Counted from the first letter of the stretch, positions 7,963 to 15,483 are shown. The stretch is DNA of 33,196 nucleotides from an uncultured Sulfitobacter sp. (GCA_913060815.1 CAJXSZ010000026.1:1-33196), one strand, 5' to 3'. Numbers and translations are program-made. The notes: a model not told the origin generated them from the letters alone.

Positions 7963-9217
7963 TTGGCCGTTCGTTTGATGATTGCGCCCTTGACCTATCA
8001 GAGTTGTTGTCCGGATGGGTGGCCCAAACCCTGTTAAAGGCATCTTTGACCTGCTTACGCAGGCCATCTGGAACAATTTTTTTCAGAGTATCTTGAAGGA
8101 GTTTAATCATTGCACCTTGCCGCTTTACTGATTGGTGCAATAGTCGGTTCTCTTCCTTTGTTTCCAGAAATCCTCTGCCGTCGTCGTCAAGCATGGAATG
8201 GGTGATAGCCCTGACATCTGCCTCTGCGCTCTCACGTACGCGCAGAACAATCTCGGCAGCATCTTCAAGCGCCCCCGCGACCATCTTCGAGATCGGCTCT
8301 TCGTAGGGGCTTTCGTTGGCGCGTTTTGATTTGTCGGGTTCGAGCTGGCGTTTCAGTTCGGCCTGAAATTTCTCCTGCTCTTTCTTGAGTGCATAGTCTT
8401 CGGGCGACAGGCGGTCAGGATCATTGCCCTTTTTTCGCTTCCCGCGCTCGACCTCAAATTTGTTCCCAACGCTCTCTTTGAGATACTCGAACCAAGCATC
8501 TTGCAGAGCCCGGCCTTGAAACACGTCGGCATCGTTCCAGATCTCCACGGGCTTGCCGTCGTCGTCGAAGACAGGATCAAATTCACCCGTCTTTTTGTTC
8601 TTCACGGTTTTCTGGCGCTTGCCATATCGGGTTCGTGCGTTTTCCTTGCTGAACTTCGACAGGGAAATCCATTGCTCAGTCCCCTTCGATTTGGTGTGCT
8701 TTTCATATCTGGGCACAAAGAAAACATCGACGCCGTGCTGGCCGACTTCATCGCGATCTATCCGAGCGTGGAACACGGCATTGCCGCCATAGGTTTCGTT
8801 GATGAAATCGACAGCAAATGAGAGCATAGCCCGCTGGTTATGTTCCGAGATGTCGATGTTCGTGGGAAACTGCATGAATGCATGGAGCAGCTCTTTTGAG
8901 GCGGCTCTGCTTTTGTTGGCACCAGCGATGTGGGCAGCGCAAGCATCCATGAGCGTGAAGTTTCGGCTCGCGGGTTTTTCTTCGATGATAGAACGGATGC
9001 GTGCGATCCGCTCCTTTCTGTCAGGCACCCGTTTTCTGGCGGTTTCATCAAATGGGTTTGGGGCGTCCATCGATGCATAGGGCGAATAGACCAGAGGTGG
9101 CGTATCTCTGATCTGGCGACGTGTGCCAGCCAAGTCCAAACGATCCTCGTGGTCTTGCATTGCGCCAGCGTATCCAGCATCTCCAGCCTTAACCCGTGCA
9201 GCCCCAGCTTTGCCCAT
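7937..9217 (-). CDS. MobV/Mob_Pre-like plasmid recombination (relaxase-like) protein
   Basis: 426 aa. The centre (residues 147-169) reads AVFHARIDRDEVGQHGVDVFFVP, resembling the metal-binding motif of MobV relaxases (H-x-D-E-x3-H-x-H), followed by WISLSKFSKENARTRYG as in the family. H150, D156, E157 and H161 are present, but the final histidine of the HxH pair is replaced (HGV), so nicking activity is uncertain. The C-terminal ~130 residues look like a coiled coil (LETKEENRLLHQSVKRQGAM), also usual for MobV. Its role would be to bind and nick the element's oriT for transfer by a helper conjugative system. The 264-bp spacer upstream, with several inverted repeats, is the natural place for that oriT. 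Start ATG at 9217 is the first in frame. Confidence 0.65.
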   Translation of the reverse strand: MGKAGAARVKAGDAGYAGAMQDHEDRLDLAGTRRQIRDTPPLVYSPYASMDAPNPFDETARKRVPDRKERIARIRSIIEEKPASRNFTLMDACAAHIAGANKSRAASKELLHAFMQFPTNIDISEHNQRAMLSFAVDFINETYGGNAVFHARIDRDEVGQHGVDVFFVPRYEKHTKSKGTEQWISLSKFSKENARTRYGKRQKTVKNKKTGEFDPVFDDDGKPVEIWNDADVFQGRALQDAWFEYLKESVGNKFEVERGKRKKGNDPDRLSPEDYALKKEQEKFQAELKRQLEPDKSKRANESPYEEPISKMVAGALEDAAEIVLRVRESAEADVRAITHSMLDDDGRGFLETKEENRLLHQSVKRQGAMIKLLQDTLKKIVPDGLRKQVKDAFNRVWATHPDNNSDRSRAQSSNERPNDAFSRGP

Positions 9218-9481
9218 TTGACACCCTTTTCTGTTACTCTTTTGTAAAAGAGTAACCCGCTTACCCTTTTTTCATCCTGCCACTGGCCGTCCTAAAAAAG
9301 AGCGGTTGAGGGTTCCCCTTCAAACCCACTCCGGCTGCGCCTGCGCAGATCATTCTGATCCTTTCGCACCGCCCAATGGGCGGAGAAAATACGCCTCTCC
9401 CCTGCCTTTTGGCTGGCGATGTCGAGACGAATTTTGCGCATTGGGGCCCACTAACATCTTGGCGTCCCAGTTCGCTTTGCT
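9218..9481. other. Candidate oriT / control region with three inverted repeats
   Basis: Non-coding spacer between the initiator-like gene and the Mob-like gene. It holds GTTACTCTTTT-GT-AAAAGAGTAAC (9233-9256), CTGCGC-CT-GCGCAG (9335-9348) and CCGCCC-AAT-GGGCGG (9369-9383). The pyrimidine-rich word (T)TACYCTTTT recurs around the first repeat. Position upstream of a Mob-like gene suggests a transfer origin and/or autoregulatory site; which strand or site would be nicked cannot be seen. Confidence 0.45.
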
Positions 9482-10294
9482 TTAGCCATTGTGACTTACC
9501 TCTTGAAGCTCGTCCGCAGCCCAACGTACGTAACCTTCAACCATGGCTTCGTCTTCGGCTCGAATTGGTGTCAAACGACGCGGCATAAGATACCCTGCAC
9601 CAGATGCATCTTCCCCTCGGATCATCAAATCCTTGAGTTTGGGCAGCGCCCTCGCGGACAACCAATTGTTCCATGCCGATATTTTCTCGACATCGGAGTC
9701 ATGGATGAGCAGTAACGCGGTCACTGGGCAAGATTGCCTGTGAACATCCTCTTCAGTTGACAAAGTTTCACAATCCTCAAACAGCCCAGAGGCTTCCCGC
9801 GTATTTTTCTTTCTTTTTTGGGGGTCTTTTTTGGGCAGACATTTTTGTCCGGTTTTTGAGGATACTTCTGTCTGCCTTTCTGGACAAGAATGTCCGCCTT
9901 TGGTGATTGGAAGGTGGACAATATTGTCTGCCTTTTCAAGCTCAAGCCGAGCGCGTTTATCGCGCTCTTCCTGCGCCCGTAAGTTGTGGGCGGCGATGTG
10001 CGATGCCTTGGATGGAACGTACTCCGTCGCATTCCCAAGACCGTTGCCAGACTTGACATCAAACCATTTCCCATCGAGCTCCTTGATCAAGCGATTGATT
10101 GTTCTTTCACTCGTCACGCCGAGGTCCTCGCAAACCGTCGAGTGAGACAGCCACGCCATTTCTTTCTTCGGATTAATACGCTTCACAGCGAGATATGTGG
10201 CGAACTTAAACGCACGCGCGCTTAGCTCCGTATCCAACAACAGCAACCTTAACCACTGAAGCTGAACGTCTTTGAATGGGCGTAGCTTCGCCAT
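9482..10294 (-). CDS. Winged-helix replication-initiator-like protein
   Basis: 270 aa. Residues ~5-95 form a winged-helix DNA-binding domain (ARAFKFATYLAVKRI, then WLSHSTVCEDLGVTSERTI, then NRLIKEL) like those at the N-terminus of phage and plasmid initiators. A Lys/Glu-rich linker follows, and the C-terminal ~80 residues are a separate helical region. The linker-coding DNA contains three GACA-N4-TGTC palindromes and a T-rich flank (9801-9928). This is the arrangement of lambda O, where the origin lies inside the initiator gene. That makes an origin-binding initiator plausible, but no helicase or primase motif is present and the family name is inferred. It is 6 bp downstream of the excisionase-like gene and probably co-transcribed with it. 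Confidence 0.6.
   Translation of the reverse strand: MAKLRPFKDVQLQWLRLLLLDTELSARAFKFATYLAVKRINPKKEMAWLSHSTVCEDLGVTSERTINRLIKELDGKWFDVKSGNGLGNATEYVPSKASHIAAHNLRAQEERDKRARLELEKADNIVHLPITKGGHSCPERQTEVSSKTGQKCLPKKDPQKRKKNTREASGLFEDCETLSTEEDVHRQSCPVTALLLIHDSDVEKISAWNNWLSARALPKLKDLMIRGEDASGAGYLMPRRLTPIRAEDEAMVEGYVRWAADELQEVSHNG
9838..9928. repeat. Iteron-like palindromes inside the initiator-like gene
   Basis: Three copies of GACA-N4-TGTC at 9838-9849, 9883-9894 (extended to GGACA-N4-TGTCC, 9882-9895) and 9917-9928. A direct-repeat word TGTCYGCCTTT occurs at about 9870, 9891 and 9925, with a diverged copy at 9846. A T-rich tract on the + strand (about 9801-9846) adjoins the array. The set looks like initiator binding sites plus an unwinding element. 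Confidence 0.6.
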
Positions 10295-10300
10295 GACTGA

Positions 10301-10540
10301 TCAGCCCGCCGAGGCGGTTTGAGGCACACCAGTTCCAGACAACGGAATCTCAACACGATTAGCGTCCATCCAATCATTGAGGTCTTCGCCCAAATAACCG
10401 ACTTTTCTGCCCATCTTCAAAAAACTTGGCCCCACACGCCTATGTCGCCACTGGGCCCTTTTTTCTCTGTTCGCGATCAGATCCAGTTCTTTGTCGCTGT
10501 CGACATACACAGTCTCAGGGTCAAAATAGTTTCGCTTCAT
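10301..10540 (-). CDS. Excisionase/AlpA-like small DNA-binding protein
   Basis: 79 aa. The segment RVGPSFLKMGRKVGYLGEDL then NDWMDANRV is the second half of a MerR-type winged helix as in AlpA/Xis proteins (HTH_17-like): recognition helix, wing, and the terminal helix that normally reads LxxWL. Such proteins bend DNA at attachment sites to direct excision, or activate integrase genes. It is the first gene of the leftward run xis-like, initiator-like, Mob-like, and is divergent from the XRE regulator. Length and position next to an integrase support the excisionase reading; a purely transcriptional role is also possible. Confidence 0.65.
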   Translation of the reverse strand: MKRNYFDPETVYVDSDKELDLIANREKRAQWRHRRVGPSFLKMGRKVGYLGEDLNDWMDANRVEIPLSGTGVPQTASAG

Positions 10541-10733
10541 GTCTCGGCTCCTTGTGTCTTCACTGGCTCCAATTAAAAACAGCTGGTTTCACGTTCACGA
10601 TGAAAAATTCAGCAGAAGTTGGCGCAGTGATACGTTTTACAGCTGGACAAAAACGAACATATCCCTGTAACTAAAGCAACCTATTTTGGGTACAAATACA
10701 ATTGTGCGTCATATATTACGCAACGGAGGTTCT
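10541..10733. promoter_or_regulatory. Divergent control region of the element's maintenance genes
   Basis: Between the excisionase-like gene (minus) and the XRE gene (plus). Visible elements are a direct repeat ACAGCTGG at 10579-10586 and 10639-10646 (60 bp apart), a short inverted repeat TTTCA-N9-TGAAA near 10587-10605, and TGCGT-N8-ACGCA at 10705-10722 directly in front of the XRE ribosome binding site. The last is a good candidate for autoregulation. Confidence 0.5.
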
Positions 10734-11294
10734 ATGCCAAAATTCGACTTGAAACCTTTGCCATCTGGCACCGAAGTGGACGAACCACAGGACACTTATG
10801 ACGGCTTTCCAGAGAGCATCCTGCCGCGCTCCCAACCCCACGACGGCCTAAAACAAGTACGAAAGGCTGCGAAGCTTACTCAAGAAGAAATGGCTCAAGA
10901 GGCAGGCGTTTCACGAAAGTCGTATCAGCTTTACGAGACAGGGAAGTTGCCCATTCCGTCCGACAAAGTAGTAAAGCTCGCTCAGCGTTTCGACTTTGAT
11001 ATCCATAAATTTTTCACTGGTTCACCTTTGGTCAATCCCGTTCAGCTGAAGGTACAATGCGCTCAGGTTGGGATCGACGCTTTCAAAGAGTTACTGCGTA
11101 GATTTGACGATACAGAGATGACGATGGATGAGATGAAACGTATCGCTATGGCATACGCTAAATATTATACCGAAGGAGACGGTTACAGCTATTTGGATCT
11201 GCTGAAATGTGTCGAGTTAATTACGGGATACAAGTACATTCCAGATCCAAATGATCCAGACTTGTGGGGCATTGAAGGCGAGAAACCGCACTAG
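10734..11294 (+). CDS. XRE-family transcriptional regulator of the element
   Basis: 186 aa from ATG 10734, chosen because GGAGGT lies at 10725-10730; the frame is open to 10686 but without a ribosome site. After a Pro/Asp-rich N-terminal arm comes a helix-turn-helix domain (residues ~38-96) with LTQEEMAQEAGVSRKSYQLY and a FDFDIHKFFTG end. A C-terminal helical region of ~90 residues has no assignment. It probably represses excision/replication genes across the divergent spacer, where TGCGT-N8-ACGCA sits just upstream of its own start. It converges with the integrase gene and overlaps its end by 4 bp. Confidence 0.8.
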   Translation: MPKFDLKPLPSGTEVDEPQDTYDGFPESILPRSQPHDGLKQVRKAAKLTQEEMAQEAGVSRKSYQLYETGKLPIPSDKVVKLAQRFDFDIHKFFTGSPLVNPVQLKVQCAQVGIDAFKELLRRFDDTEMTMDEMKRIAMAYAKYYTEGDGYSYLDLLKCVELITGYKYIPDPNDPDLWGIEGEKPH

Positions 11295-12472
11295 CCCACC
11301 AAGGCTTTTGCAACAAAATTAGACCATCGAGCCATCAACTCTCTGCGCTGGTCAAGTAAATCGGACCGCGCATAAGCCCTCTCCACCTCTGATCCGATGC
11401 TATGTGCCAAACTAAGCTCGGCGATCTCACGCGGAACGTTTGGCTGTTCAGATGTCCAATCACGGAACGTGGAACGAAAGCCATGCACAGTAATGCCTTC
11501 GACCTTCATGCGACGCAAAAGCATCAGCATCGCCATGTTGCTCATAGGCTTGTGGCGCTTTTGACCTTCGAACACCACTTCCGATCTTAGGGCCCGGAGT
11601 GGCTCGATTATCGCCAGCATCTGTTCAGTTAATGGAACGCGGTGTTCCTTGTCCCCCTTCATCCGGTCCGCCGGGACAGTCCAAAGCTGCTCATCGAAAT
11701 CAAATTCATCCCATTGGGCTTGCAACACCTCACTCGTACGACTGGCTGTCAGGCAGGTGAACATCAACGCCTTAGCTGCCATCGCATCTTTGGTGGCCAA
11801 CTCGGCATAAAAGACGGGCACATCCTGCCAGCCCATCGCTTTGTGATGTTTCACCTTCTGCTTTACCTTAGGCAGCACACGGGCATCGCGGATTGTCGTC
11901 ACTGGGTTCTCGCCCTCGCGGAACCCCTTAGACTTCGCCACATCCAGCACCGCCTTGATCCGCTGTGCCAGGCGCTTGGCCGTTTCGTGCTTATCAGTCC
12001 AGACCGGCAACAGGACTTGTAGCACTTCGGGCTGACCGACCTCTGACACCGGCAATCGCCCGATCTTGGGGAAGGCATACTCAGCCAACGTGTTGATCCA
12101 CTGCTGGCCGTGCTTAGGATTCTTCCAAGTCGGAAGGCGCTCGATGTGGACCTGACGCGCGATCTCTTCAAAGCATGGGATCTCTTGCCGTCCATTATAT
12201 CGCGGGTTGATACCTCGCTTCGCCAAACGCCGATATTCCAAAGCGCGGTCTCGTGCTTCATTCAAGGTCACGACATCCGCCCCGCCAAGGCCAAAGTCAG
12301 TGCGTAGAGGCTTGCCTTCGCGGTTGCGCTGGCCCTTCACTGTGACACGGACAATCCAGCGTCGTGCGCCGGATGGATCGACCACGAGGTACAGGCCACT
12401 CCCGTCGCCATGGCGACCGGGGCCGAGGGTTCGGACCAGGTTTTTCGTTAGCTTTCCGCTAAGTGCCGCCAT
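11291..12472 (-). CDS. P4-type tyrosine integrase
   Basis: 393 aa. The N-terminal Arm-binding domain of the DUF4102 type is visible (HGDGSGLYLVVDPSGARRWI, 21-40), then a SAM-like core-binding domain (~100-190), then the catalytic domain with R245 (TASRTSEV), H330-x-x-R333 (HGFRSTFRDW), H357 and the nucleophile Y367 (VERAYARSD). It integrates and excises the element by site-specific recombination. The gene lies about 150 bp from the 3' end of tRNA-Ser(GCU) and points away from it, the usual arrangement for tRNA-targeting islands. Full length for the family, no disruption seen, so the element may still be mobile. Confidence 0.95.
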   Translation of the reverse strand: MAALSGKLTKNLVRTLGPGRHGDGSGLYLVVDPSGARRWIVRVTVKGQRNREGKPLRTDFGLGGADVVTLNEARDRALEYRRLAKRGINPRYNGRQEIPCFEEIARQVHIERLPTWKNPKHGQQWINTLAEYAFPKIGRLPVSEVGQPEVLQVLLPVWTDKHETAKRLAQRIKAVLDVAKSKGFREGENPVTTIRDARVLPKVKQKVKHHKAMGWQDVPVFYAELATKDAMAAKALMFTCLTASRTSEVLQAQWDEFDFDEQLWTVPADRMKGDKEHRVPLTEQMLAIIEPLRALRSEVVFEGQKRHKPMSNMAMLMLLRRMKVEGITVHGFRSTFRDWTSEQPNVPREIAELSLAHSIGSEVERAYARSDLLDQRRELMARWSNFVAKALVG

Positions 12473-12496
12473 AAAATACCACGATTTCTACCACGC

Positions 12497-12612
12497 AATG
12501 AATAGAAACGAGTCTAATCGAAGAGAAATGAATAGCAACAATGAATGTAGATAAATCAACAAAAACAGCCCCATAAGGGGTTGAATGAGTACCAACGGAA
12601 TTGAATGAAAAT
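12497..12612. repeat. Candidate integrase arm-binding repeats
   Basis: Related words with a TGAATG/TGAATA core recur between the integrase start and the tRNA: AATGAATAG at 12497-12505 and 12527-12535, AATGAATGT at 12540-12548, TTGAATGAG at 12581-12589 and TTGAATGAAA at 12601-12610. Their position next to the attachment site fits arm-type sites of a P4-like integrase. Confidence 0.45.
12561..12580 (-). terminator. Intrinsic terminator after tRNA-Ser
   Basis: On the minus strand CCCC-TTAT-GGGG (12569-12580) is followed by CTGTTTTTG. The stem is short, but the U-tract and the position about 40 bp past the tRNA 3' end fit a terminator. Confidence 0.45.
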
Positions 12613-12618
12613 GGTAGG

Positions 12619-12706
12619 TGGCGGAGACGAAGGGATTCGAACCCTCGAACGCGTTAACGTTACTCCCTTAGCAGGGGAGCGCCTTCGACCACTCGGCCAC
12701 GTCTCC
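12619..12706 (-). tRNA. tRNA-Ser(GCU), element attachment site
   Basis: Read on the minus strand the gene starts GGAGACG and ends CGTCTCC-G-CCA, with paired acceptor arms and an encoded CCA. It has the D-loop GTGGCCGAGTGG, anticodon loop CTGCTAA (anticodon GCT, serine AGC/AGU codons), a long variable arm and the TTCGAATCC T-loop. The 3' end faces the integrase, so the core attachment site is most likely in this end. No second copy of the 3' end was found within the window. Confidence 0.95.
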
Positions 12707-12780
12707 GCTGACCCGTTTAGCGGCGGGGGTGTGGGAGGGCAAGGGGGTTTTTTGGCGGGGATTTTCGAGAGATGCTATGC

Positions 12781-12809
12781 GTGCACCGGCTGTACACCCC
12801 CTGTGCACC
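12781..12809. repeat. Three 11-bp-phased GTRCACC direct repeats
   Basis: GTGCACC, GTACACC and GTGCACC begin at 12781, 12792 and 12803, an exact 11-bp period, so all face one side of the helix. They sit about 70 bp upstream of the TPR gene start and on the far side of tRNA-Ser. They could be a protein-binding array for either promoter. Confidence 0.45.
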
Positions 12810-12877
12810 GAGGGGGCGCTTGTGTCTGGCGGACATGCGGGTAGTCTTGGGAGACGGGGGCGCGCAGGCGGGGTGGT

Positions 12878-15007
12878 ATGGAACGGATTTTGCACGGGGT
12901 GAACGTGGGCGGCTGCTGTCTTGGGATGGTGACGGGCGCGGTTGAGCTGGCCTCGAGCGGCGGCGCGGTCACGGCGGCGGGCGGCGGCTTGTCGGCGCTG
13001 GCACTGCGCAAGACACCCAAGGCGCAGACCGAGATTGCAGAGCGGATGGTGGCAGCACTTGAGGCGCATCTGGCGGAGGTGCAGACACCAGAGGCGGTGC
13101 AGCGGCAGGTGGTGCAGGTTCTGGACCGCTTCACCCCTGCCCGTTCGGATATTGCAGCGGGTGATGTGAGGGCTGCAAAGATCGCCGACCATATGCGCGC
13201 ACGGGTGGCGGCAGAGGCGATTGATGCAGAGCATCGCGAGGAGGTCGTGCTGGACGCCTATGCAGACCTGTTGGTGGCAGTGCTGACGCCGCTGTGCGCG
13301 CCACAAACACAGTCAGAGGCCAATGACCGCGAAATTCTGAGCCGCCAAACCGCTGAAAGCGCGCTTGCGGCAGAGCGACATGCGGAGATCGTCGCTCTGA
13401 TGAAAGCGCAGGAGGCCGATCAGCCCCTGCGCGATGCAGGTGTCAGTGAGGCGGTCATCCTCGATCTGGCGCGCAAGGCATCGGTACGCACGGACAACCT
13501 TGAACAGGCGTGGATCGACCTGACCGCGATTTTTGAAGCCGCGTTGCAAGTGCAGGAAACAGCGCTTGCGACAAACCACGCGGATTTTGTGGATGAGGTG
13601 ATCGCCCTGACCCGCGATCTGGCCGCGAAAGGGGAGTATGGCAGCGCGCTGGATGCGCTTGGCGACGCAATGGCACGGGATGCCGAGGAGCAGGCAGCGC
13701 AACAAGCCGCTTTCGAGGCCCGCGAAGCGCGTTTGTTGCAGCGGCAGCGCAATTTGCTGTTGCTGAGTGAACCGGCGGAGGCGGCTGCTTACCTGATTGC
13801 GCAAGCGGACCGTGCTTCGGGTGACACGGCTGATCTTTGCAGCCTGCGACAACTACAAGGCGAATACTATGAGCGCGGGCGGGACAAAGGCATAGCAGCA
13901 GAATTGCTAATCGCGATTGAGCTGTCAAAGGCCGCCCTGCCCCGCGCCAGCACGGCCGAAGCACGCGCAGCAGTCTTCAATGACCTTGCTGCTGCGCTTA
14001 GTATTCTTGGAAGGCGCGACAGGGGTACCGCAAGGCTTATGGAGGCTGTGCAAACCTACCAGAAAGCTCTGCTGGAGTTTAGTCGAGAAGACGGGCCAAC
14101 TTCTTGGGCCATAATGCAGTGCAACCTTGGCAATTCGTTGCAAGAACTTGGCAAACGGGAGACCAATGCCAAGCGTGTTAAGGATGCCGTACAAGCCTAT
14201 AGGAATGCTCTAACGGAGCAGCACAGGGAACGGACGCCCCACGCGTGGGCTGCAACGCAGAACAACCTCGGAGCTGCCCTTGCATACTTAGGCAATCGGG
14301 AACTCGGCGTGCGATATCTTAATGAAGCAGCAAAAGCATATCGAAATGCTCTGCTCGAGCGTAGCCAAAACCGTGTTCCGTTGGAATGGGCCGAAACAAA
14401 AAACAATCTGGGGACTGCTTTGAGAATCCTTGGTGAACGTGAGAGTAGCGCTTTACGCATCAGAGAGGCAGTGAAAGCTTTCCAAGACGCTCTTAAAGAA
14501 CGAAGCAGAGAGAATGTGCCCCTCGATTGGGCTACTACCCTGCATAACCTTGGGAATGCGCTGTCTTCGCTTGCCGAACATGAGGACAACATCGCACATC
14601 TCAAAAAGGCGGTACAGGCCTTCCGAAACGCTCTGCTAGAGCGGAACCGAGAAAATGTACCCCTTAATTGGGCAGAAACGCAAAATGATCTTGGTGTTGC
14701 ACTCGCCATTCTGGGCGAGCGTGAAAACAACAGCGCGCGCCTTGCGGAGGCTCTTGAAGCTTATAATAAAGCTTTGTTGGAACGCACCCGAGAGAGCTTG
14801 CCGCTCGCCTGGGCTAAAACACAATATAATATTGCCCGTACAAATGTAACGATATTCAACAAGACGAGACAGGCGCATTACCTTTATGCAGCGTTGTGCC
14901 AGCTGAAAGAGACACAAAGCGTACTTGATGGTTCAGATGATGCACAACTAGCGAACATGGCGCGAACTCTGATGGATGGAATAAAAAAAGAATTGCGCGT
15001 GGAATAG
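12878..15007 (+). CDS. TPR-repeat protein with unassigned N-terminal half
   Basis: 709 aa. The C-terminal half (from about residue 361) is a row of about seven tetratricopeptide-like units with a 47-residue period, each of the form NNLGxALxxLGxRE, then EAVxAYRNALLER, then WAxTQ. TPR solenoids bind partner proteins. The N-terminal ~350 residues contain a Gly/Ala-rich hydrophobic start (ASSGGAVTAAGGGLSALAL) and long helical stretches rich in Ala and Glu (probably coiled coil, ~255-300). No enzymatic domain is recognised. Base composition changes inside the gene: the N-terminal part is as GC-rich as the chromosome, while the repeat part from about 13960 is visibly less so, as if the repeats had been exchanged. 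The ATG at 12878 has only a weak GGGGTGG ribosome site, so the exact start is uncertain. Confidence 0.75.
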   Translation: MERILHGVNVGGCCLGMVTGAVELASSGGAVTAAGGGLSALALRKTPKAQTEIAERMVAALEAHLAEVQTPEAVQRQVVQVLDRFTPARSDIAAGDVRAAKIADHMRARVAAEAIDAEHREEVVLDAYADLLVAVLTPLCAPQTQSEANDREILSRQTAESALAAERHAEIVALMKAQEADQPLRDAGVSEAVILDLARKASVRTDNLEQAWIDLTAIFEAALQVQETALATNHADFVDEVIALTRDLAAKGEYGSALDALGDAMARDAEEQAAQQAAFEAREARLLQRQRNLLLLSEPAEAAAYLIAQADRASGDTADLCSLRQLQGEYYERGRDKGIAAELLIAIELSKAALPRASTAEARAAVFNDLAAALSILGRRDRGTARLMEAVQTYQKALLEFSREDGPTSWAIMQCNLGNSLQELGKRETNAKRVKDAVQAYRNALTEQHRERTPHAWAATQNNLGAALAYLGNRELGVRYLNEAAKAYRNALLERSQNRVPLEWAETKNNLGTALRILGERESSALRIREAVKAFQDALKERSRENVPLDWATTLHNLGNALSSLAEHEDNIAHLKKAVQAFRNALLERNRENVPLNWAETQNDLGVALAILGERENNSARLAEALEAYNKALLERTRESLPLAWAKTQYNIARTNVTIFNKTRQAHYLYAALCQLKETQSVLDGSDDAQLANMARTLMDGIKKELRVE

Positions 15008-15031
15008 CTCACTTTCGAATGCCAATACGCA

Positions 15032-15068
15032 CACTGGCACGCTTCAGGCGTGGGCCAGTGATTGTTTT
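15032..15068 (+). terminator. Intrinsic terminator of the TPR gene
   Basis: CACTGG-CACGC, loop TTCAG, GCGTG-GG-CCAGTG (15032-15060) forms an 11-bp stem with a two-base bulge, followed by ATTGTTTT. Confidence 0.75.
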
Positions 15069-15328
15069 GCCAGACAGGGGACCCAATTTCCCACATTTCA
15101 CGTGAAGCACGCTGCAGTGACGGAACTGTAATACGCAGGCCACGCGGCCTTGTCCCGTTGGCGCGAGCGCAATCACCCCTGCCCTGCGCCAATGCGATTG
15201 TTACAGGCCGCTCACGCCCGCCCACGCGCTGCTGATGGGAGTTGTTTTGTAATTGAGCGCCCCTGCCCACAGATTGAGTGGCACAAGACGAGGGCATTCC
15301 CGCCCTGACACACTCAAGGAGAGACACC
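15069..15328. other. Non-coding stretch between TPR gene and small peptide gene
   Basis: After the terminator there is no convincing open frame on either strand. The end must contain the promoter for the peptide gene at 15329. No tRNA or known RNA was recognised. Confidence 0.4.
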
Positions 15329-15469
15329 ATGAAACTGACACTTACAACGCTCGTCACACTCGTTCTGGCCACATCCGCGTTTGCGGGATCAGGCCACAGC
15401 AAGAACGCCGATGTGCCTTATGCCTACAGCAATGCGTATGGTGTAGGCCCTGCCAACGACAGCCGCTAA
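15329..15469 (+). CDS. Very small secreted peptide
   Basis: 46 aa from ATG 15329, preceded by AAGGAGAGA at 15316-15324, a strong ribosome binding site that decides this start over longer in-frame options. MKLTLTTLVTLVLATSAFA is a textbook Sec signal peptide with an AFA cleavage site. The mature product would be about 27 residues, GSGHSKNADV then PYAYSNAYGVGPANDSR, rich in Tyr, Asn and Gly and without cysteine. It is monocistronic, with its own upstream region and a hairpin after it. Function unknown; a periplasmic or exported peptide is inferred from the signal. Confidence 0.7.
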   Translation: MKLTLTTLVTLVLATSAFAGSGHSKNADVPYAYSNAYGVGPANDSR

Positions 15470-15483
15470 ATTGCCTGCCCCTG

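Noticed and set aside
9261..9524. 87-aa minus-strand frame in the spacer upstream of the Mob-like gene
   Set aside because: No ribosome site or family, and it overlaps the end of the initiator-like gene; the spacer is better explained by its inverted repeats.
12668..13306. Long minus-strand open frame (212 aa) over the tRNA-Ser and the start of the TPR gene
   Set aside because: Low-complexity His/Arg/Cys/Pro-rich translation typical of the antisense of GC-rich coding DNA, and it crosses a tRNA.
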